Below the pieces are notes generated by a model. That model saw only the letters and a list, made by a program, of their open reading frames with translations, did not search any database and was not told the DNA's origin. A stretch of 64,000 nt of DNA. Origin: Triatoma infestans. Its lineage: Eukaryota; Arthropoda; Insecta; Hemiptera; Reduviidae. Made by a program: the position numbers and the translations under genes. Of this stretch, positions 27,901 through 36,969 are shown in pieces. The first letter of the stretch is position 1, and each line of letters opens with the position of its first letter. The stretch lies in NCBI GenBank assembly GCA_011037195.1, contig JAAEAF010002813.1:52741-116740 (forward strand), written 5' to 3'.

Positions 27901-30900
27901 CTACTTCTTCAAGGAACTAGGAGTCTCACCAAGGGCCTGTTGATATATTAGTTGTTTACTACTTCCTTGGGTTTAGCATGTTGGCGTACCCACAAGAGAC
28001 AACTTTGACTCTAACATATGCATTCTTACATCATTCACATTTATGACATTGTACAGGGTACCGACTACTAAATTCTATACAAAACATAGCCACAACTGGT
28101 CTTTTAGTTCGCAAGGGAATGGCTTTATAATCAGCCCCTTCTGCACAGGTAACATCTACACGTATTTTAAGATCTACCCAGAAAGTACTAAGACTCCTTT
28201 TACGAGGAGTGAGAGAAAGTAAAAAATTGTGAGATTTTAAAGAACATGCATTGTATGTTTCAACATCGAATTAGTTAATTCGTACGTTTATTAAAATAAA
28301 AAGGAAAAAAAATATAGAATTCTTAAATAGAATGTTTAAAAATAGAATTTAGTTAATCGGCAATATAACATTTTTTTTATTTTGTTTTTACATTTAAATA
28401 ATGATATTAGAGACCTTCTTTCTGTTTCTATTTCAAGGCCATTTGTTTTTATAATTAGATAAAAAAACAAAAATATTAAATAAACATTTCAGAGAGAAAT
28501 TGGAACATTATTTTTTTCTAACTGCTGTTAAATGGAAGCATTACGATTATGACAAATTTTTGAAATCAAATTTTTACCGAAAATACATGTTCTGTGTTTT
28601 TATGAATATGAAAAGCATGTTTATAGTGGCAGGTTTGTTGTGAATTCAAACAAAATATCTCATATTAATGTTGATTTTTGTAAAAAATTCTGTGAAGTGA
28701 ATGTTGAATTAATTCAGTTGAAGATTTGTGGGACAGTGAAACTTCTAAATTCTTGTTTTTATTTGTTTAATTTTTCTCAAAATGTTTTGATCCGTGGAGT
28801 CATCATCATCAGCCAGTTATGAGTCAGTGGTAATTATTAGTGACTCATATTCACTCACTGAATATTTCACTTTAGTCAAAAGAAACTCCCATAGCTTCCC
28901 CAAGAGTTTATGGTTTAAATCCATAAATCTGAAACGCGACTTAAATGATTTTTTTTTTCGATATCACTTCTAATGAATTTCTATAATCTTCGCTTAGTAT
29001 TAAATACATATTTTTGTAACCTCCTATTTTTATTTGAACCTTCATTGTAGGAAAATTGATTCTTGGAGAGTTAAGGAGGTTATAAAGCAAAGTTAGGCTT
29101 TCGTTTAAAGCGCCATCTGAGTCCAGTTCATGGTCCAGTCATCTCTATCACTTTAAGAACTACTAAATGCATAGTTAGAATACTAATAGAAAAAAGTCGG
29201 TAAGTGTGATGTAAGAAATATGTTACTGAGTTTTTATTTAAAATTGGAAGATATAGTTTATAGAAGAATTTAGGAGTCCCTTACGTTAACCTCAATATTA
29301 AACTGCCAATATAGTTTTTTGTGGGGAGGATTGATAGTGAAATTACGGTTTAGCCGGTAGCTATTTTTATGTGTAAAATGTTTACAGCTTCAAAGGTTTT
29401 TACTGAATTCTACTCATGGAGTAAGAGAAAGTGAAAAATGAACATCTCAGAAAGCTGAAGCTTGGCATTTCATTTAGGTTCTATCCAGGGAGACGACAAT
29501 AAGGTTCTGGTCAAAAATAGGTCGGTCAGTTGTACCACTTTTACTGAATATATTTTTCAGTTTTGAAGATTTTCTTTAAATTTCTTATACCAACTATGCA
29601 TATAAAAAGCTCTACAACTTTTATTTATTTAGACGATTGCATCATCTAAATAATCTTAATTAGAATTAAATATGTTGCAGTAAATTTGAAAAAGTCAGTT
29701 GAACGGAAGTGCATCAGTATTGAACAGTTTTTTGAGTGTTCTGGGCGTTTTTCTCCATGGAAACAGCAACGGATTTCATATAATAATTGGTATACTAACA
29801 CAGACCTATCAATTTTGTTTGAAACTTTACTTTCCAAGGAAGTTCATTTAAAAAATTGTTTTATTAAGTTTAGATTCTCCCATTGATCTAATTTTGAAGA
29901 CAAGTAAACATTTAGTAAAAACGATAAGATTGAAGAAAATTAGTATATTATAACTATGTAAATTGCTGTAAGAGAAGGTCGTGTGATAATTTCATGCTAG
30001 TTTTTTTATATATATAGAAACAAGAACTCCTGGAATAACATAGTGTTAATGGGTACCTGTATGGAACCTAATGTATATTAATTTGGGGAATTCCCAGTTT
30101 TAAATAAACAAAAGCTATAAAGGAATCTTCCATTCCTAAATCATATTTTTGCACATATTTTTTCCCAATTAACTTAATATAAAGTACGAATTATCTTTAC
30201 TCACCTGTATTCCAGGCCTGCATAAGCAAAACCTTTTCCAGCGCAATGTGAAATACATTTATTTGGTGTTAGCGTATTACGAAAATTTACATGGTCCCCT
30301 TTTAGTAGTCTATCACTTGGTGATTTCTCTCTGAAGCATCCAATATAAGTGGAACTATAAATACCTAGGAGGAAAAACAGAAATATTTCAACAATTAGCA
30401 TGTAAATTATTCAAAAGCTTATTAAGTTCAGTTAATGTATATAGTTAACTGTAATAATAATTATTATAACTTAGTAAATTTTGTTTGAAGCTACTTTCTC
30501 TCATGTTAAGAAATACTTAAAAATAGCTTAACGAGACTATAATAATTAATTTTCGGAATTCTTTACTTTAGAAATTTAAATATTTATTAAATTCCAAGAT
30601 TTTTAGTTGATTTCACTGATTCAAACTAATTTTTGGGATCGATCAAACTCTTACTACCGTAAGTGCGAATTTTTTTTTTTGCAATTTTCTTGAAAATGCA
30701 GCCAACGATTTTTCATTAAGTTTGCCATACGAAATGCCATTTTTATTTGAAACATTTTTTCAAGGAACTTTTTTTTTTCCAGAGGAATTGCAATTATAAT
30801 CTTTTCTCGTCTTTATAATATTACGATCCATTAAAGACATTGGTATAGCTCGGAGTTTAAAGTAAAGTGGTTAATCGAACGGACGTCCGTCTTAATTGAA

Positions 30901-31485
30901 CATCAAGATTGTTTAGGATTTTTTTCGGCATCGTCTTCAAAGATTTTCTTTAAAAATTTGGAATGCTTATTGCACATATATTTACCTATTTACTTGTTAT
31001 TTGAAACATTTTTCTAGGAAAAATGTATTTTAGCGAGTGTATGGGGGACGTTTTGACGTTAGGTTTTCTTTTGTAATTTTCCCTTTTCTTTTTAAATTTT
31101 ATTAAGAAAGATTGGGAAAATTACCATGGAAAAATTCACAACTGAATAACAAGCGAAAAGCGTACAGTTTTATTTTGAAAATCAACGATTTGTCGCTTGA
31201 TTCTGAGCGTTTCCTACAGCAAGGTTCTTTAGCCGGATCTGGTAGACCGAATTTAGCTAGAACGGAACTAAACATCAAACATTTACGGCAGAATGTCCGA
31301 GAAGAAGCTGCAGATTGGTGTTTTCCGGAAGTTATTTCAGAATTTTTTATGGCACTTAAATCTTTTTCCATGCTAAATTCAATTAGTACAGGAACTATAT
31401 AAATAAAAAGTGATTGGATGTTTATACCCCTTTGTGACTTTATGGGCCATACTGTACACAAATTGAGATCTCCAGAAATTTAATA

Positions 31486-31518
<33 letters not shown>

Positions 31519-32970
31519 AAGTGAGTGTGGGAACAGAATAACTCAAAAAAAACACAGAGAGCTTAATTTTTATTAAATTCCTTTTTGGTATAATCAGAGA
31601 ATCTTATCCGGAAGTTTCGGCCAGAAATCCATAAAAACCGGAAATTTGACGACTTCACTGCAGGTTTTTAGATTTTTGTGGTTATCTAGATAACAGTTAC
31701 ATTTTTCTTCTTGGAACTTAGCAGTCTAAGTGATGAAAAACGTTCTTGTGGGAAAATTCTTTTTTTTTTAGCTAATTTCTGGGGGTGGAGATAGTTTACG
31801 ATCCATTTTAGTTAGTTTACGAAAATGAATTTTCTTCCTTTTCACCCAGCATTTTCCCGGATAACGTAGAATATTTTCTATGTAAAAAAAAATATTTAAG
31901 GTAAGAAATGGTAATAATTAATTTATTTGGAAATAAAACCACAACAGCACTATATATTTTTTTCTATTAGAATTCAAACGCAAAAATATATATCTTCATA
32001 TGTAATTATTTTGATTGTTTTCTCACAAAACTAGCTGACCTTGATGGTTCCCATTCTTGCCTTATAATTTTTTTTTTTTTTAAATCAAGTAACAAAACAG
32101 AAAAGTATTAATAAAGTAAATAAAGTTTGAACGTATTTCCATTTTACATATTTGAGGAAAATGGTTTTTACATACGTAAATTTGTTGTAAGAAAATTAAT
32201 GATTACTTAATAATACTTTTTGAAAATGCAATTTTTAGAGCAGTATTATATATTTAGTTTGTATTTCTTAATTATTTATTTATAAGAGCAAAATTGCAAT
32301 CATGTAATATTTTCAGAATTGAGTAATTCACAAGTAATACTTATTTAGATGGGTCTTTTGAGGACGAATAAAGTAGTCTCGTATCTGTCTATGAGTCTGT
32401 CCATATACGTATGTGGCCTGCAGAACTCAAGGAACGGAAAACCACTGTAAGTTCATACTTGATATTTTCTTTAGATTCGATCAGAGGATTCGACAGTTGA
32501 ACTTTAATTGACGTTGGCCAAGCGGAAATACCATTTTACTAAATATTCACTTATTTTCCAAGTTTTCTCGAAAACATTTCCTATGATTCTTGTTAAGTTT
32601 GATATGCTAACTATTCATTTAAAGATCTACTGAACTTTTATTTTGAACATTTTTCTGGGAAAATTCATTTTAAGGAAGTTCTAGGAGGCGCTGAGCCATT
32701 AGAAAATGTTATTTTCATGTAATCTGAGATTCCATCAACAATATGTTGAAGAGGATAACTAAAAGTTTAGTAAAAAGAAAATTCTAAATTCTAAGGAAAA
32801 TTGTCAGAAGTGTGAGAATCGCAATAAGGAATAGAGAAATTCATTTGAACGAAACATACGTGTCTGTTGTTATTATTATTACTAGTAAACATAATGTACT
32901 TACCATTAATTTTAAATGCTGTAAACACATAGAAAATTATAAGAACTTCTTGATAAAAACTAGGATTCAT
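12365..32970 (-). CDS. Secreted WSC-repeat / GNBP (beta-1,3-glucan recognition, GH16-like) protein, 16 exons
   Basis: Exons in transcript order: 32970-32904, 30364-30205, 26397-26261, 26145-25986, 24798-24662, 24585-24417, 22636-22497, 22156-21997, 21909-21773, 19952-19486, 19382-19258, 19186-19020, 15950-15708, 15287-15145, 12671-12570, 12466-12365. All borders are GT/AG and phases match, and the sum is 2616 nt (871 residues plus stop). Domains: signal peptide (1 to ~20), WSC 1-4 (about 28-120, 125-219, 229-322, 329-421), Thr/Gln/Asn-rich linker (about 423-535), and a GNBP-type GH16 domain (about 536-871). WSC modules are Cys-rich putative sugar binders. GNBP/betaGRP proteins bind beta-1,3-glucan in haemolymph and start Toll or melanization cascades. 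The usual catalytic glutamates are replaced (GRIRIAMARGN in place of a GEIDxxE-type site), so it is probably a recognition protein, not an enzyme. The WSC plus GNBP arrangement is unusual. Confidence 0.82.
12672..13355. other. GNBP intron 14 part, AT-rich
   Basis: Nothing recognised beyond AT-rich sequence and homopolymer runs. Confidence 0.35.
13360..13605. repeat. Inverted pair of hammerhead-bearing repeats (family B)
   Basis: Two copies of the same ~110-bp repeat face each other, about 13390-13480 on the minus strand and 13515-13600 on the plus strand. They share GAGACATTTTCCGTGGTAGC, a GGTCATCGACCGG block and the hammerhead core. A TTGGTTCCGCAGAGCTGG block at 13370-13390 marks the outer end and recurs at 50930 and 56545. 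It lies in an intron of the GNBP gene. Confidence 0.7.
13437..13474 (-). ncRNA. Hammerhead ribozyme motif, family B copy 1
   Basis: On the minus strand: CATC (stem I), CTGAAGA, extra U, GGGC-GAAC-GCCC (stem II), GAAA, CCGG-U (ACCGGU, self-complementary), cleavage triplet GTC, then GATG (stem I). The core is complete. The facing copy at 13519-13556 has lost CTGA (it reads CCCAAGA) and should not cleave. Confidence 0.7.
13785..14115 (+). repeat. 1 kb dispersed repeat, partial copy
   Basis: Recognised by TTTTCTCAAAACGGCTCTAA, the TTTTATTTAAAACATTTTTC-like block and the AAGCTTCCCTCTATAAT stretch that all occur in the same order in the copy at the left edge of the window. Confidence 0.55.
14286..15120 (+). 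mobile_element. Non-LTR retrotransposon 3' end with RNase H domain
   Basis: A sense frame of 135 codons (14405-14812), extended upstream after a frameshift and downstream across stops, codes for an RNase H domain. Visible are FIDSQAVIKALTTW (second acidic residue) and QWIPSHCGIKGNEEADRL (His and last Asp block). A Cys/His knuckle follows (CVLCRAGHMTGDHLFECE) at about 14825-14880. Upstream, 14300-14350 keeps a piece of the first block (NFDGEVRAVLLALKQIL). A-rich sequence at 14990-15110 is the 3' tail. The element is antisense to the GNBP gene and lies in its intron. It is a truncated fossil of the jockey/I/R1 group. Confidence 0.75.
16170..17665 (+). mobile_element. 5'-truncated non-LTR retrotransposon with 14-bp target-site duplication
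   Basis: The insertion is flanked by direct repeats AAATATTGTATAAG at 16156-16169 and 17666-17679. The RT is nearly complete but broken by a few frameshifts. It has EEEVRNALNKMKLGKAPG, WEISVIVPIFKKDD, FGISLLCVAGK, a changed catalytic block (CCVDLEKVFVRVPG), GVRQGDIPSPLL, NILAYADDQLLLA, and a C-terminal YGCESWAFTTKHESKLHAQE and LRWFGHVVRMDSARYPKQAW. It is antisense to and within intron 12 of the GNBP gene. Clade not assigned. The clean duplication shows that the left end is a real 5' truncation point. Confidence 0.85.
17740..18560 (-). repeat. 1 kb dispersed repeat, minus-strand copy
   Basis: The minus strand shows the ACCGGAAGTGCGACTTTA block (plus strand CACTTCCGGTTAACCGG at about 18454) and the TTTTCGAGAA and ATTTTTC blocks in the usual order. 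It is truncated at both ends. Confidence 0.5.
18561..19019. other. GNBP intron 12 remainder
   Basis: No ORF, tandem repeat or known element was recognised. Confidence 0.3.
19020..19952 (-). CDS. Linker and start of GNBP domain, exons 10-12
   Basis: Exon 10 (19952-19486) codes for a low-complexity linker. It opens with a run of Thr (TTSTTSTTTTTRRP), continues Gln/Pro-rich (TTPRPQQQGNLRP), and has Asn/Gly/Ser tracts (SSSSGNGNKNGNNHNANNNN). It then enters the GNBP domain with NGKTVCRGEMVFKDDF and NDKWTYEVKMPW. Such Thr/Ser tracts are usually O-glycosylated spacers. Exon 11 (19382-19258) has DYEFIIFQKKEQNAFIKNGK. Exon 12 (19186-19020) has RCTGMPYSEECVRQAA, then ILPPIEAARINTKDS and FKYGIIQVRAKLPLGDWIMP, the classical landmarks of this family. 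Confidence 0.85.
19953..21772. other. GNBP intron 9 with repeat copies
   Basis: It contains a minus-strand end of the 1 kb dispersed repeat at about 20108-20180 and a plus-strand body at about 20930-21620, with a 22-base A-run at 21183. The stretch 20280-20660 was not recognised. Confidence 0.4.
21773..22156 (-). CDS. WSC domain 4 (exons 8-9)
   Basis: The first half (22156-21997) is DYSEDGKLIGCFIDN to CLQLGYKYSGVEYG. The second half (21909-21773) is FECYCGNRRPNSNQ to KKNCGGGWRILVYSTN. The Cys pattern of a WSC domain is kept. The last exon ends AAT-G with a donor GTGAAG that joins in phase to the linker exon. This donor is the point of difference from the two other WSC clusters. Confidence 0.85.
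22497..24585 (-). CDS. WSC domain 3 (exons 6-7)
   Basis: The first half (24585-24417) is EMLANFVEPNYLGCYLDIGE to ELCVGFCYRKGYRFAGVQNG. The second half (22636-22497) is TECFCGDYINQAQ to CNVKCVNSRFNCGGVRKNGV. Its Cys spacing in the second half differs a little from the other three domains. The 1.8-kb intron between the halves contains a 1 kb repeat copy split by a solo LTR. Confidence 0.83.
23078..24232 (-). repeat. 1 kb dispersed repeat, nearly full length, split by a solo LTR
   Basis: The minus-strand copy starts at the TCTGGTGTGAAACACTCACA end (about 23080) and ends at the GGAGTAAGCGAAAGT end (about 24225), with an AC microsatellite at 24053-24072. A 396-bp LTR lies inside it, so the repeat is older than the LTR insertion. 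Confidence 0.6.
23369..23764 (+). mobile_element. Solo LTR, copy 1
   Basis: The element begins TGTAACATAG and ends AACGTTACA, and is flanked by the direct repeat ATAT (23365-23368 and 23765-23768). It has a promoter-like TTATAAATAGTGGG at about 23505 and AATAAA at about 23665. A second copy lies inverted at 44699-45078. No internal gag-pol is present, so it is a recombined LTR. Confidence 0.8.
24662..26145 (-). CDS. WSC domain 2 (exons 4-5)
   Basis: The first half (26145-25986) is GGRSAKYLGCYKERSREARL to CIHFCKEKGYDYAGLQY. The second half (24798-24662) is SFECYCSNARPSFKSS to CGANFRLSVHETS. All typical cysteines are present. Confidence 0.85.
24868..25085 (-). mobile_element. tRNA-derived SINE, copy 1
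   Basis: The tRNA-related head lies at the right end on the minus strand (GGGATTAGCTTAGTGTAGCG type box A; box B degenerate). The body shares GACAGTGTTCTCTCGTTACA and GGAAGAGAAAATCT with copies at 27272, 34495 and 50762. Confidence 0.7.
25115..25380 (+). repeat. Possible second tRNA-like SINE
   Basis: The plus strand has CTAGCGACTAGGACTCTTGA followed 30 bases later by CAGGGTTCGACATCC, spaced like box A and box B of a tRNA gene. The sequence downstream is non-coding and of higher GC than its surroundings. Only one copy was seen, so family membership is unproven. Confidence 0.35.
26261..30364 (-). CDS. WSC domain 1 (exons 2-3)
   Basis: The first half (30364-30205) is GIYSSTYIGCFREKSPSDRL to CISHCAGKGFAYAGLEYR. 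The second half (26397-26261) is FECFCSDERPSPKSAANE to CGGGLRLSVYSTG. The intron between them is 3.8 kb and full of repeats. Confidence 0.85.
26405..27005. repeat. Fragments of the 1 kb dispersed repeat
   Basis: A minus-strand end (ATCTGGTGTGAAATATACAC) lies at about 26410-26480 and a plus-strand start (CTCTCCTATTATATTAAGAT, then TGTATCGAGTTCAACGG) at about 26730-27000. Confidence 0.5.
27015..27200. repeat. GC-richer unclassified block
   Basis: A stretch of higher GC with GTGCAACAGCCCATGAAGGG at its left end. It looks like the end of a mobile element, but no second copy, ORF or terminal repeat was found in the window. Confidence 0.3.
27272..27484 (-). mobile_element. tRNA-derived SINE, copy 2
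   Basis: The minus-strand head has TAGCTAAGTGGTTAGCGTAC (box A) and GAGTTCGAGTCC (box B). The left end is TTAAGGCGCGTCAACAT, the same as copy 1. Confidence 0.75.
27530..28254 (-). repeat. 1 kb dispersed repeat end, with a 59-bp direct duplication
   Basis: A minus-strand partial copy with an AC microsatellite at 27667-27688 ends near 27840. The terminal block 27788-27846 is repeated directly at 28196-28254 with few changes. The 350 bp between (27847-28195) is not otherwise recognised. Confidence 0.5.
28480..30010 (+). repeat. Partial plus-strand copies of the 1 kb repeat
   Basis: A weak copy lies at about 28490-28800 and a clearer one at about 29405-30010 (from GGAGTAAGAGAAAGTG to CTGTAAGAGAAGGTCGTGTG). 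The stretch 28850-29400 between them was not recognised. Confidence 0.45.
30640..32810 (+). repeat. GNBP intron 1: repeat copies around a transposase remnant
   Basis: Plus-strand 1 kb repeat pieces lie at about 30640-31080, 31540-31850 and 32340-32810, with a GT/GA microsatellite at 31485-31520. The order (transposase remnant, repeat piece, signal exon) is the same in the second WSC cluster at 52.1-52.9 kb. Confidence 0.5.
31120..31335 (+). pseudogene. Transposase N-terminal remnant, copy 1
   Basis: The plus strand keeps pieces of a helix-turn-helix transposase start: MEKFTTE, a broken region, then FLQQGSLAGSGRPNLARTEL and HLRQNVREEAA. The QQGSxxxxxxSGRPxxARTxxN pattern is common in IS630/Tc1/mariner-type proteins. 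A homologous remnant lies at 52110-52385 in the matching intron of the second WSC cluster. No DDE part is left. Confidence 0.6.
32904..32970 (-). CDS. Signal-peptide exon of the WSC-GNBP gene
   Basis: The ATG at 32970-32968 starts a 22-residue hydrophobic leader (VLIIFYVFTAFKIN core) followed by donor GGTAAGT, phase 1. It joins in frame with exon 2. The matching exon of the second cluster is at 52915-52870. Upstream sequence is conserved between the two for over 100 bp, which supports this as the true first coding exon. Confidence 0.75.
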
Positions 32971-33120
32971 TTCTCTAATACAAGTGCACTACTACTATGT
33001 AAGAATGGAACTAAAATGAATAAGTTTTAATCAGTAAGAGTTGACCTTTCCGCTGTATATCCCACTGGAGCGTAGAGGCTCCATCTGTGAATGAAGATAA
33101 AAACAAAGATACGGAATTAC
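32971..33120 (-). promoter_or_regulatory. Conserved 5' flank / putative promoter of the WSC-GNBP gene
   Basis: About 130 bp upstream of the start codon match the region 52916-53060 upstream of the second cluster, including GCGGAAAGGT and GGAGCCT blocks and a TATA-like GGATATACAGCGG. Transcription start not determined. Confidence 0.45.
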
Positions 33121-33980
33121 CGTTCTTTTGGAATTACCCCAATGTTTATGTTTATTCAAATTTTATCACGTATGTATATATACAACAGGAATGAGTAACA
33201 TTTTATAGTAATTATGCAAAGTAATTTCCTATTAACTATTATTAAATCCCAGATTATATAAAAGTTATATAAAAGAAATATTCTAGTCAAATAATATGCT
33301 CGCATCTCTTCATTTTAATTTTCATTTGAGTTTACTTTTTCCTTCAGAACAATGGAAATTATTTTCCGGCTGTCTATCTTTTGCTATATTTATCACGAAA
33401 CAAATACACATCATTCGCATATAACATTTTTGTCATATACAGGGCATCTAATGTTTAGGTGGTAGATTTAATAACAAAGTGATAGGCCTATTATGTGAAT
33501 CACAGTTGGTTATGTAGGTTTAAAGAAAATTGTTGGACCCGTTTTCGCGTATATGAAAAATAATTTAGTATAGGTAACTTCCGATTTAGTGATTTTGATC
33601 AACCGTTTTTTAATAATACTGTGTGTGTATGTGTATACGCAGACTTACCGAAAGATCAGTTCTAAATAGCATTTTTTCGTTCTCAAGAGATTCTCAAAAT
33701 AGGGTTTATAACAAAAAAAAAAAAAAAAATACTTTCTGATTGATTATTGCAAGCAATTATTCTGCCAACTTTTGGATCCCTTAATGATACCATTTCTTGG
33801 GATTGGAATAAAAAACTCCTGCACTCAAGTCTCAACTTCAGTGCAATTAAATTTTCTCAATGGAACCAAATTCGTGATGAATCACTCCTTCCAAGTCATA
33901 GAAAATGTAGAACATTGCCTTTTTCTCAAATTTCCCTCTTGCACTAATTCTTGCACCAGAAATGTTCGCGATCCAACCGT
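33121..33980. other. Intergenic AT-rich DNA
   Basis: Diverged pieces of the 1 kb repeat at about 33510-33700. Nothing else was recognised. Confidence 0.3.
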
Positions 33981-34019
33981 TTTTTTTTTTTTTTTTTTTT
34001 TAATTTAACGCTCGTATCT

Positions 34020-34453
34020 ATCCCTCCTAGCACTTATATGGACTTAGGGACTTGAACTTTACGGATCAGCTAAACGGTCTAATATCAACCGATTACAGAC
34101 ACTTCAATCTAAAATCCTCCGCCGCATTGTAAACGCTCCATTCTATGTCAGTAACCTAACTATACATAATGATCTCAAAATTCCTTTTATATCTGAACTT
34201 GCTAAAACTCGTTACAATAGATTTCACAGAAAACTTATCATCACATCCTAATCCATTAGCAGCTAATTTATCCTCAACTACACTTCCTTCCAACCCCCGA
34301 GGGGTCGTTGGTCCCGCAATCACCTTGTTGACTAATGGAGATCATCACTGGATGATCACCAAGCACGCCATAATGCATGCCACTTTTACCATACTTATTT
34401 ATTGTACCATTACGTACAGTTGTAAATGACAAATAAAAAGTTGAAAAAAAAAA
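34020..34453 (+). mobile_element. 3' end of a jockey-type LINE
   Basis: The plus strand reads GLELYGSAKRSNINRLQTLQ and KILRRIVNAPFYVSNLTIHN, the C-terminal motif of insect jockey/TRAS-like ORF2 proteins. Diverged sequence and an A-run at 34443 (tail) follow. Only the last ~430 bp is present. Confidence 0.7.
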
Positions 34454-34494
34454 AAAATGAAAGGCTCAGTCGACATCCATCTCATTGACACATT

Positions 34495-34715
34495 CATCAT
34501 TGGCGCTCATTGGTCAATGGCGCTCGGAGCATACTCAGCGCACTGCCGGCCTCAAGACAGTGTTCTCTCATTACAGACAACAGTCCATCAACGAACAGTG
34601 GGCTGAAGTTTCTTCTAGGAAAAAAAAATCTAAAGGCAGCACTGCTGGACTCGAACCCGGGACTTCGCGACTTCGCATGGGAGCCCAGTGCGCTAACTAC
34701 TGAGTTAATCCCTTT
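34495..34715 (-). mobile_element. tRNA-derived SINE, copy 3 (best preserved head)
   Basis: The minus strand reads GGGATTAACTCAGTAGTTAG (box A) and CCCGGGTTCGAGTCC (box B). It lies directly behind the LINE tail. An A-run at 34619-34628 is internal. Confidence 0.8.
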
Positions 34716-34904
34716 CCGCGATCCAACATTGACCACCAGTCCCAGGATTTTGCCAATAAATCACATCTCAGCATTTTTTTTGTAGAAGCGTATATCAGAT
34801 AGATTTTTTAAGAGAAGTTTTTTTAGGAAAAGTCCATTTTCCTGGTGGCATGTTAAGTTGTAATTCATACGGCATTAACGGATATCTCCTTTTTATTTTA
34901 TCCA

Positions 34905-35370
34905 TTGTATGAGAACGGCGGCTAACGGTGCAAGTATTGCGATAGTGTTAAATTTTCGAAATTGAGTTTTCTCCGGAAAAAAGAAATGTTTGTAGGTCCC
35001 CTGACTATGAAAAAAATGTGTGTGTATGTATGTATATTACCTATCACTTTTATTTCATACATTTACCAGAAAATTCCATTTAATGTGTGGTTTTAGTACC
35101 TACATAATATTAATATATATGGGAAGTTTTGCTAGAATTCCAAATTTGAAGAAAATCGGTTAACCGGAAGTGGTGCTTTACAGAATAGGTTTTTGAGTTT
35201 TGTAATTTTCTTGAAAACAGTTTAATAATTTCCTGCAAAACTTGGTATACTAAATGAACAGATATAAATTTGTCCCCCGCTTCCTTCCATCTCTACATTT
35301 TATATTAGGATAGAGGATAGATGTGTAAAATTTCAAGTGTAAAAAAAAAAAATTGGTCATTTTATAGATA
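34905..35370 (+). repeat. 1 kb dispersed repeat, partial copy
   Basis: AAATTTTCGAAATTGAGTTTTCTCCGG-like start, a TG-rich tract at 35018-35035, and GGTTAACCGGAAGTGGTGCT at about 35158. Confidence 0.55.
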
Positions 35371-36290
35371 TTTGTATTAACAGCAGTACTTTACTTAATC
35401 CATGGCAAGTCATACTGATAAGTACAGAACAGAAATTATCATTCAGTTTCTCTCTCTCCCTCTACAACTTGGATTATATATAACTTATTTTTATTTTTTA
35501 TTTAATATTATAGGTTTGATAATGAACCAAGATATAAGCAAAATCGTGTTTGGAACATCCTTCTTTCTTAAGAAGTGTGCTGAAGTGTGAAATAGCCTAT
35601 GATTTAATCATAACTGCGTAATATAAAGGAGTATATAGCATATTCTGTACTTCTTTATGTGTAAGTATCATGATTTATATAATTCAACCGAAAAAAAAAT
35701 ATGATTCTATAAATTATCTCATTCAGTTTATTTAAAAACAAAAACAAAGTAGGAAAAATATTTTAACAAACGAAAAAATACATTTAATCACCTTATATGA
35801 ATATAATTTTAAAAGAATTATGAGTACATTGCAACATGGGAAATTTAGCAGATTGTTGGAAGGGACATTTGAATGGTTGATATTGCAACTTGGGAAATTT
35901 GAATGGTTGATAGCACCCTGTAAATTACAATGTGGCTAAGAATGAGAAGTCAGCTACATAAGCATGCAAATGTAATAAAACTTTGCAAAGAAAAATAAAA
36001 ATACTAAAAGGGCCTATGTCTGCCCTACAGGTCATAGACAGTTTTCTAGGATAATGCCAGTGGAAATGGATGTACGTGAGAGAGAGTTTTGAAATTAAAA
36101 TAGCCTTAAAAGCTACCATGGAAAATTTGGCTAAAATATATATATATAATTGGGCCATCTCTAATAAGAAGACGAATGATAAGGATTTTCATTTTGAAAA
36201 GGATCAACCTGGCGACAGCCTAAAAGAAGAAAAATAGGTAAGTTTTAATGTATTTAAATAAATACTCTTTCATTGATTGCTTCACTATAA
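35371..36290. other. Intergenic, unassigned
   Basis: No gene or element recognised. A short near-duplicate (GGGAAATTTGAATGGTTGAT type) occurs at about 35835-35910. Confidence 0.3.
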
Positions 36291-36299
36291 AACTATATT

Positions 36300-36600
36300 T
36301 TTTAGTTAGTATTTGTAATATAAGAGTTTGTCTGTATAAAGTTTAGTTGCTTTTTTTAGATGTTTCGGTTTTTCATTTCAAAACTGGCAAATGGGATTCA
36401 AAAAAAAGTATCTCGATCTACACAGTGTTTATGCGGAAAATGTAAGTAAAATTAGAGTTCAACATTTATTAATATAGACCGATTAGAACCCTGTCTTTAA
36501 GGAAAACAAACACAGTGAACCTTTGATTTTAACATATTTTCTCGGGAAGTTATGTAACTGGAGAATTCTGAGAAAACGATGATCTCAGCCGTTCCTGTCA
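36300..36600. repeat. Duplicated upstream block, copy 1
   Basis: Similar to 55520-55830, sharing TTTATGCGGAAAATGTA, the AAGAGTTTGTCTGTATAAAG type block and ACCGATTAGAACCC. It lies about 3.4 kb upstream of the first signal exon, and its partner about 2.7 kb upstream of the second. The tandem duplication therefore included upstream DNA. Confidence 0.5.
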
Positions 36601-36969
36601 AGAACTATTTCCAAATACCATAAGGTTTTATAATATAACATAAAAAATAATTAAATATGTTTAATCAATATCCAAATTTGAAGAAAATCGATTTGCCCAA
36701 AATGTCTTTTTCCTTTCTTCGCATTTATTTATTTCAAAAATTGAAACAAAGAGTTATTAAATTAAATGGCAAACTAAATAGACTTTTGCCTGAAAAATTT
36801 TTTTTTTAGGAAAATATAATGTTTTGGCTATTCCGGGACTTGATTCCTGTGCTTCTTCCCTCCATATTCTATGTAACATGAATATATATATGCTGGCACG
36901 AACAGAGCACTTTACTGTTCGATCATCTGGTGGAAGATAAGGCAACTAAAATTTAGCATTAAAAAAAAA

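Noticed and set aside
30365..30401. An upstream ATG giving a hydrophobic start (MLIVEIFLFFLLG) directly before WSC1
   Set aside because: This stretch is the pyrimidine-rich end of an intron with acceptor CCTCCTAG. The exon at 30364 joins in frame to the signal exon at 32970, and the same layout is conserved in the second cluster.
34680..34715. A functional tRNA gene
   Set aside because: Box A and B are present, but the sequence does not fold as a full cloverleaf, is joined to a SINE body, and occurs in four similar copies.
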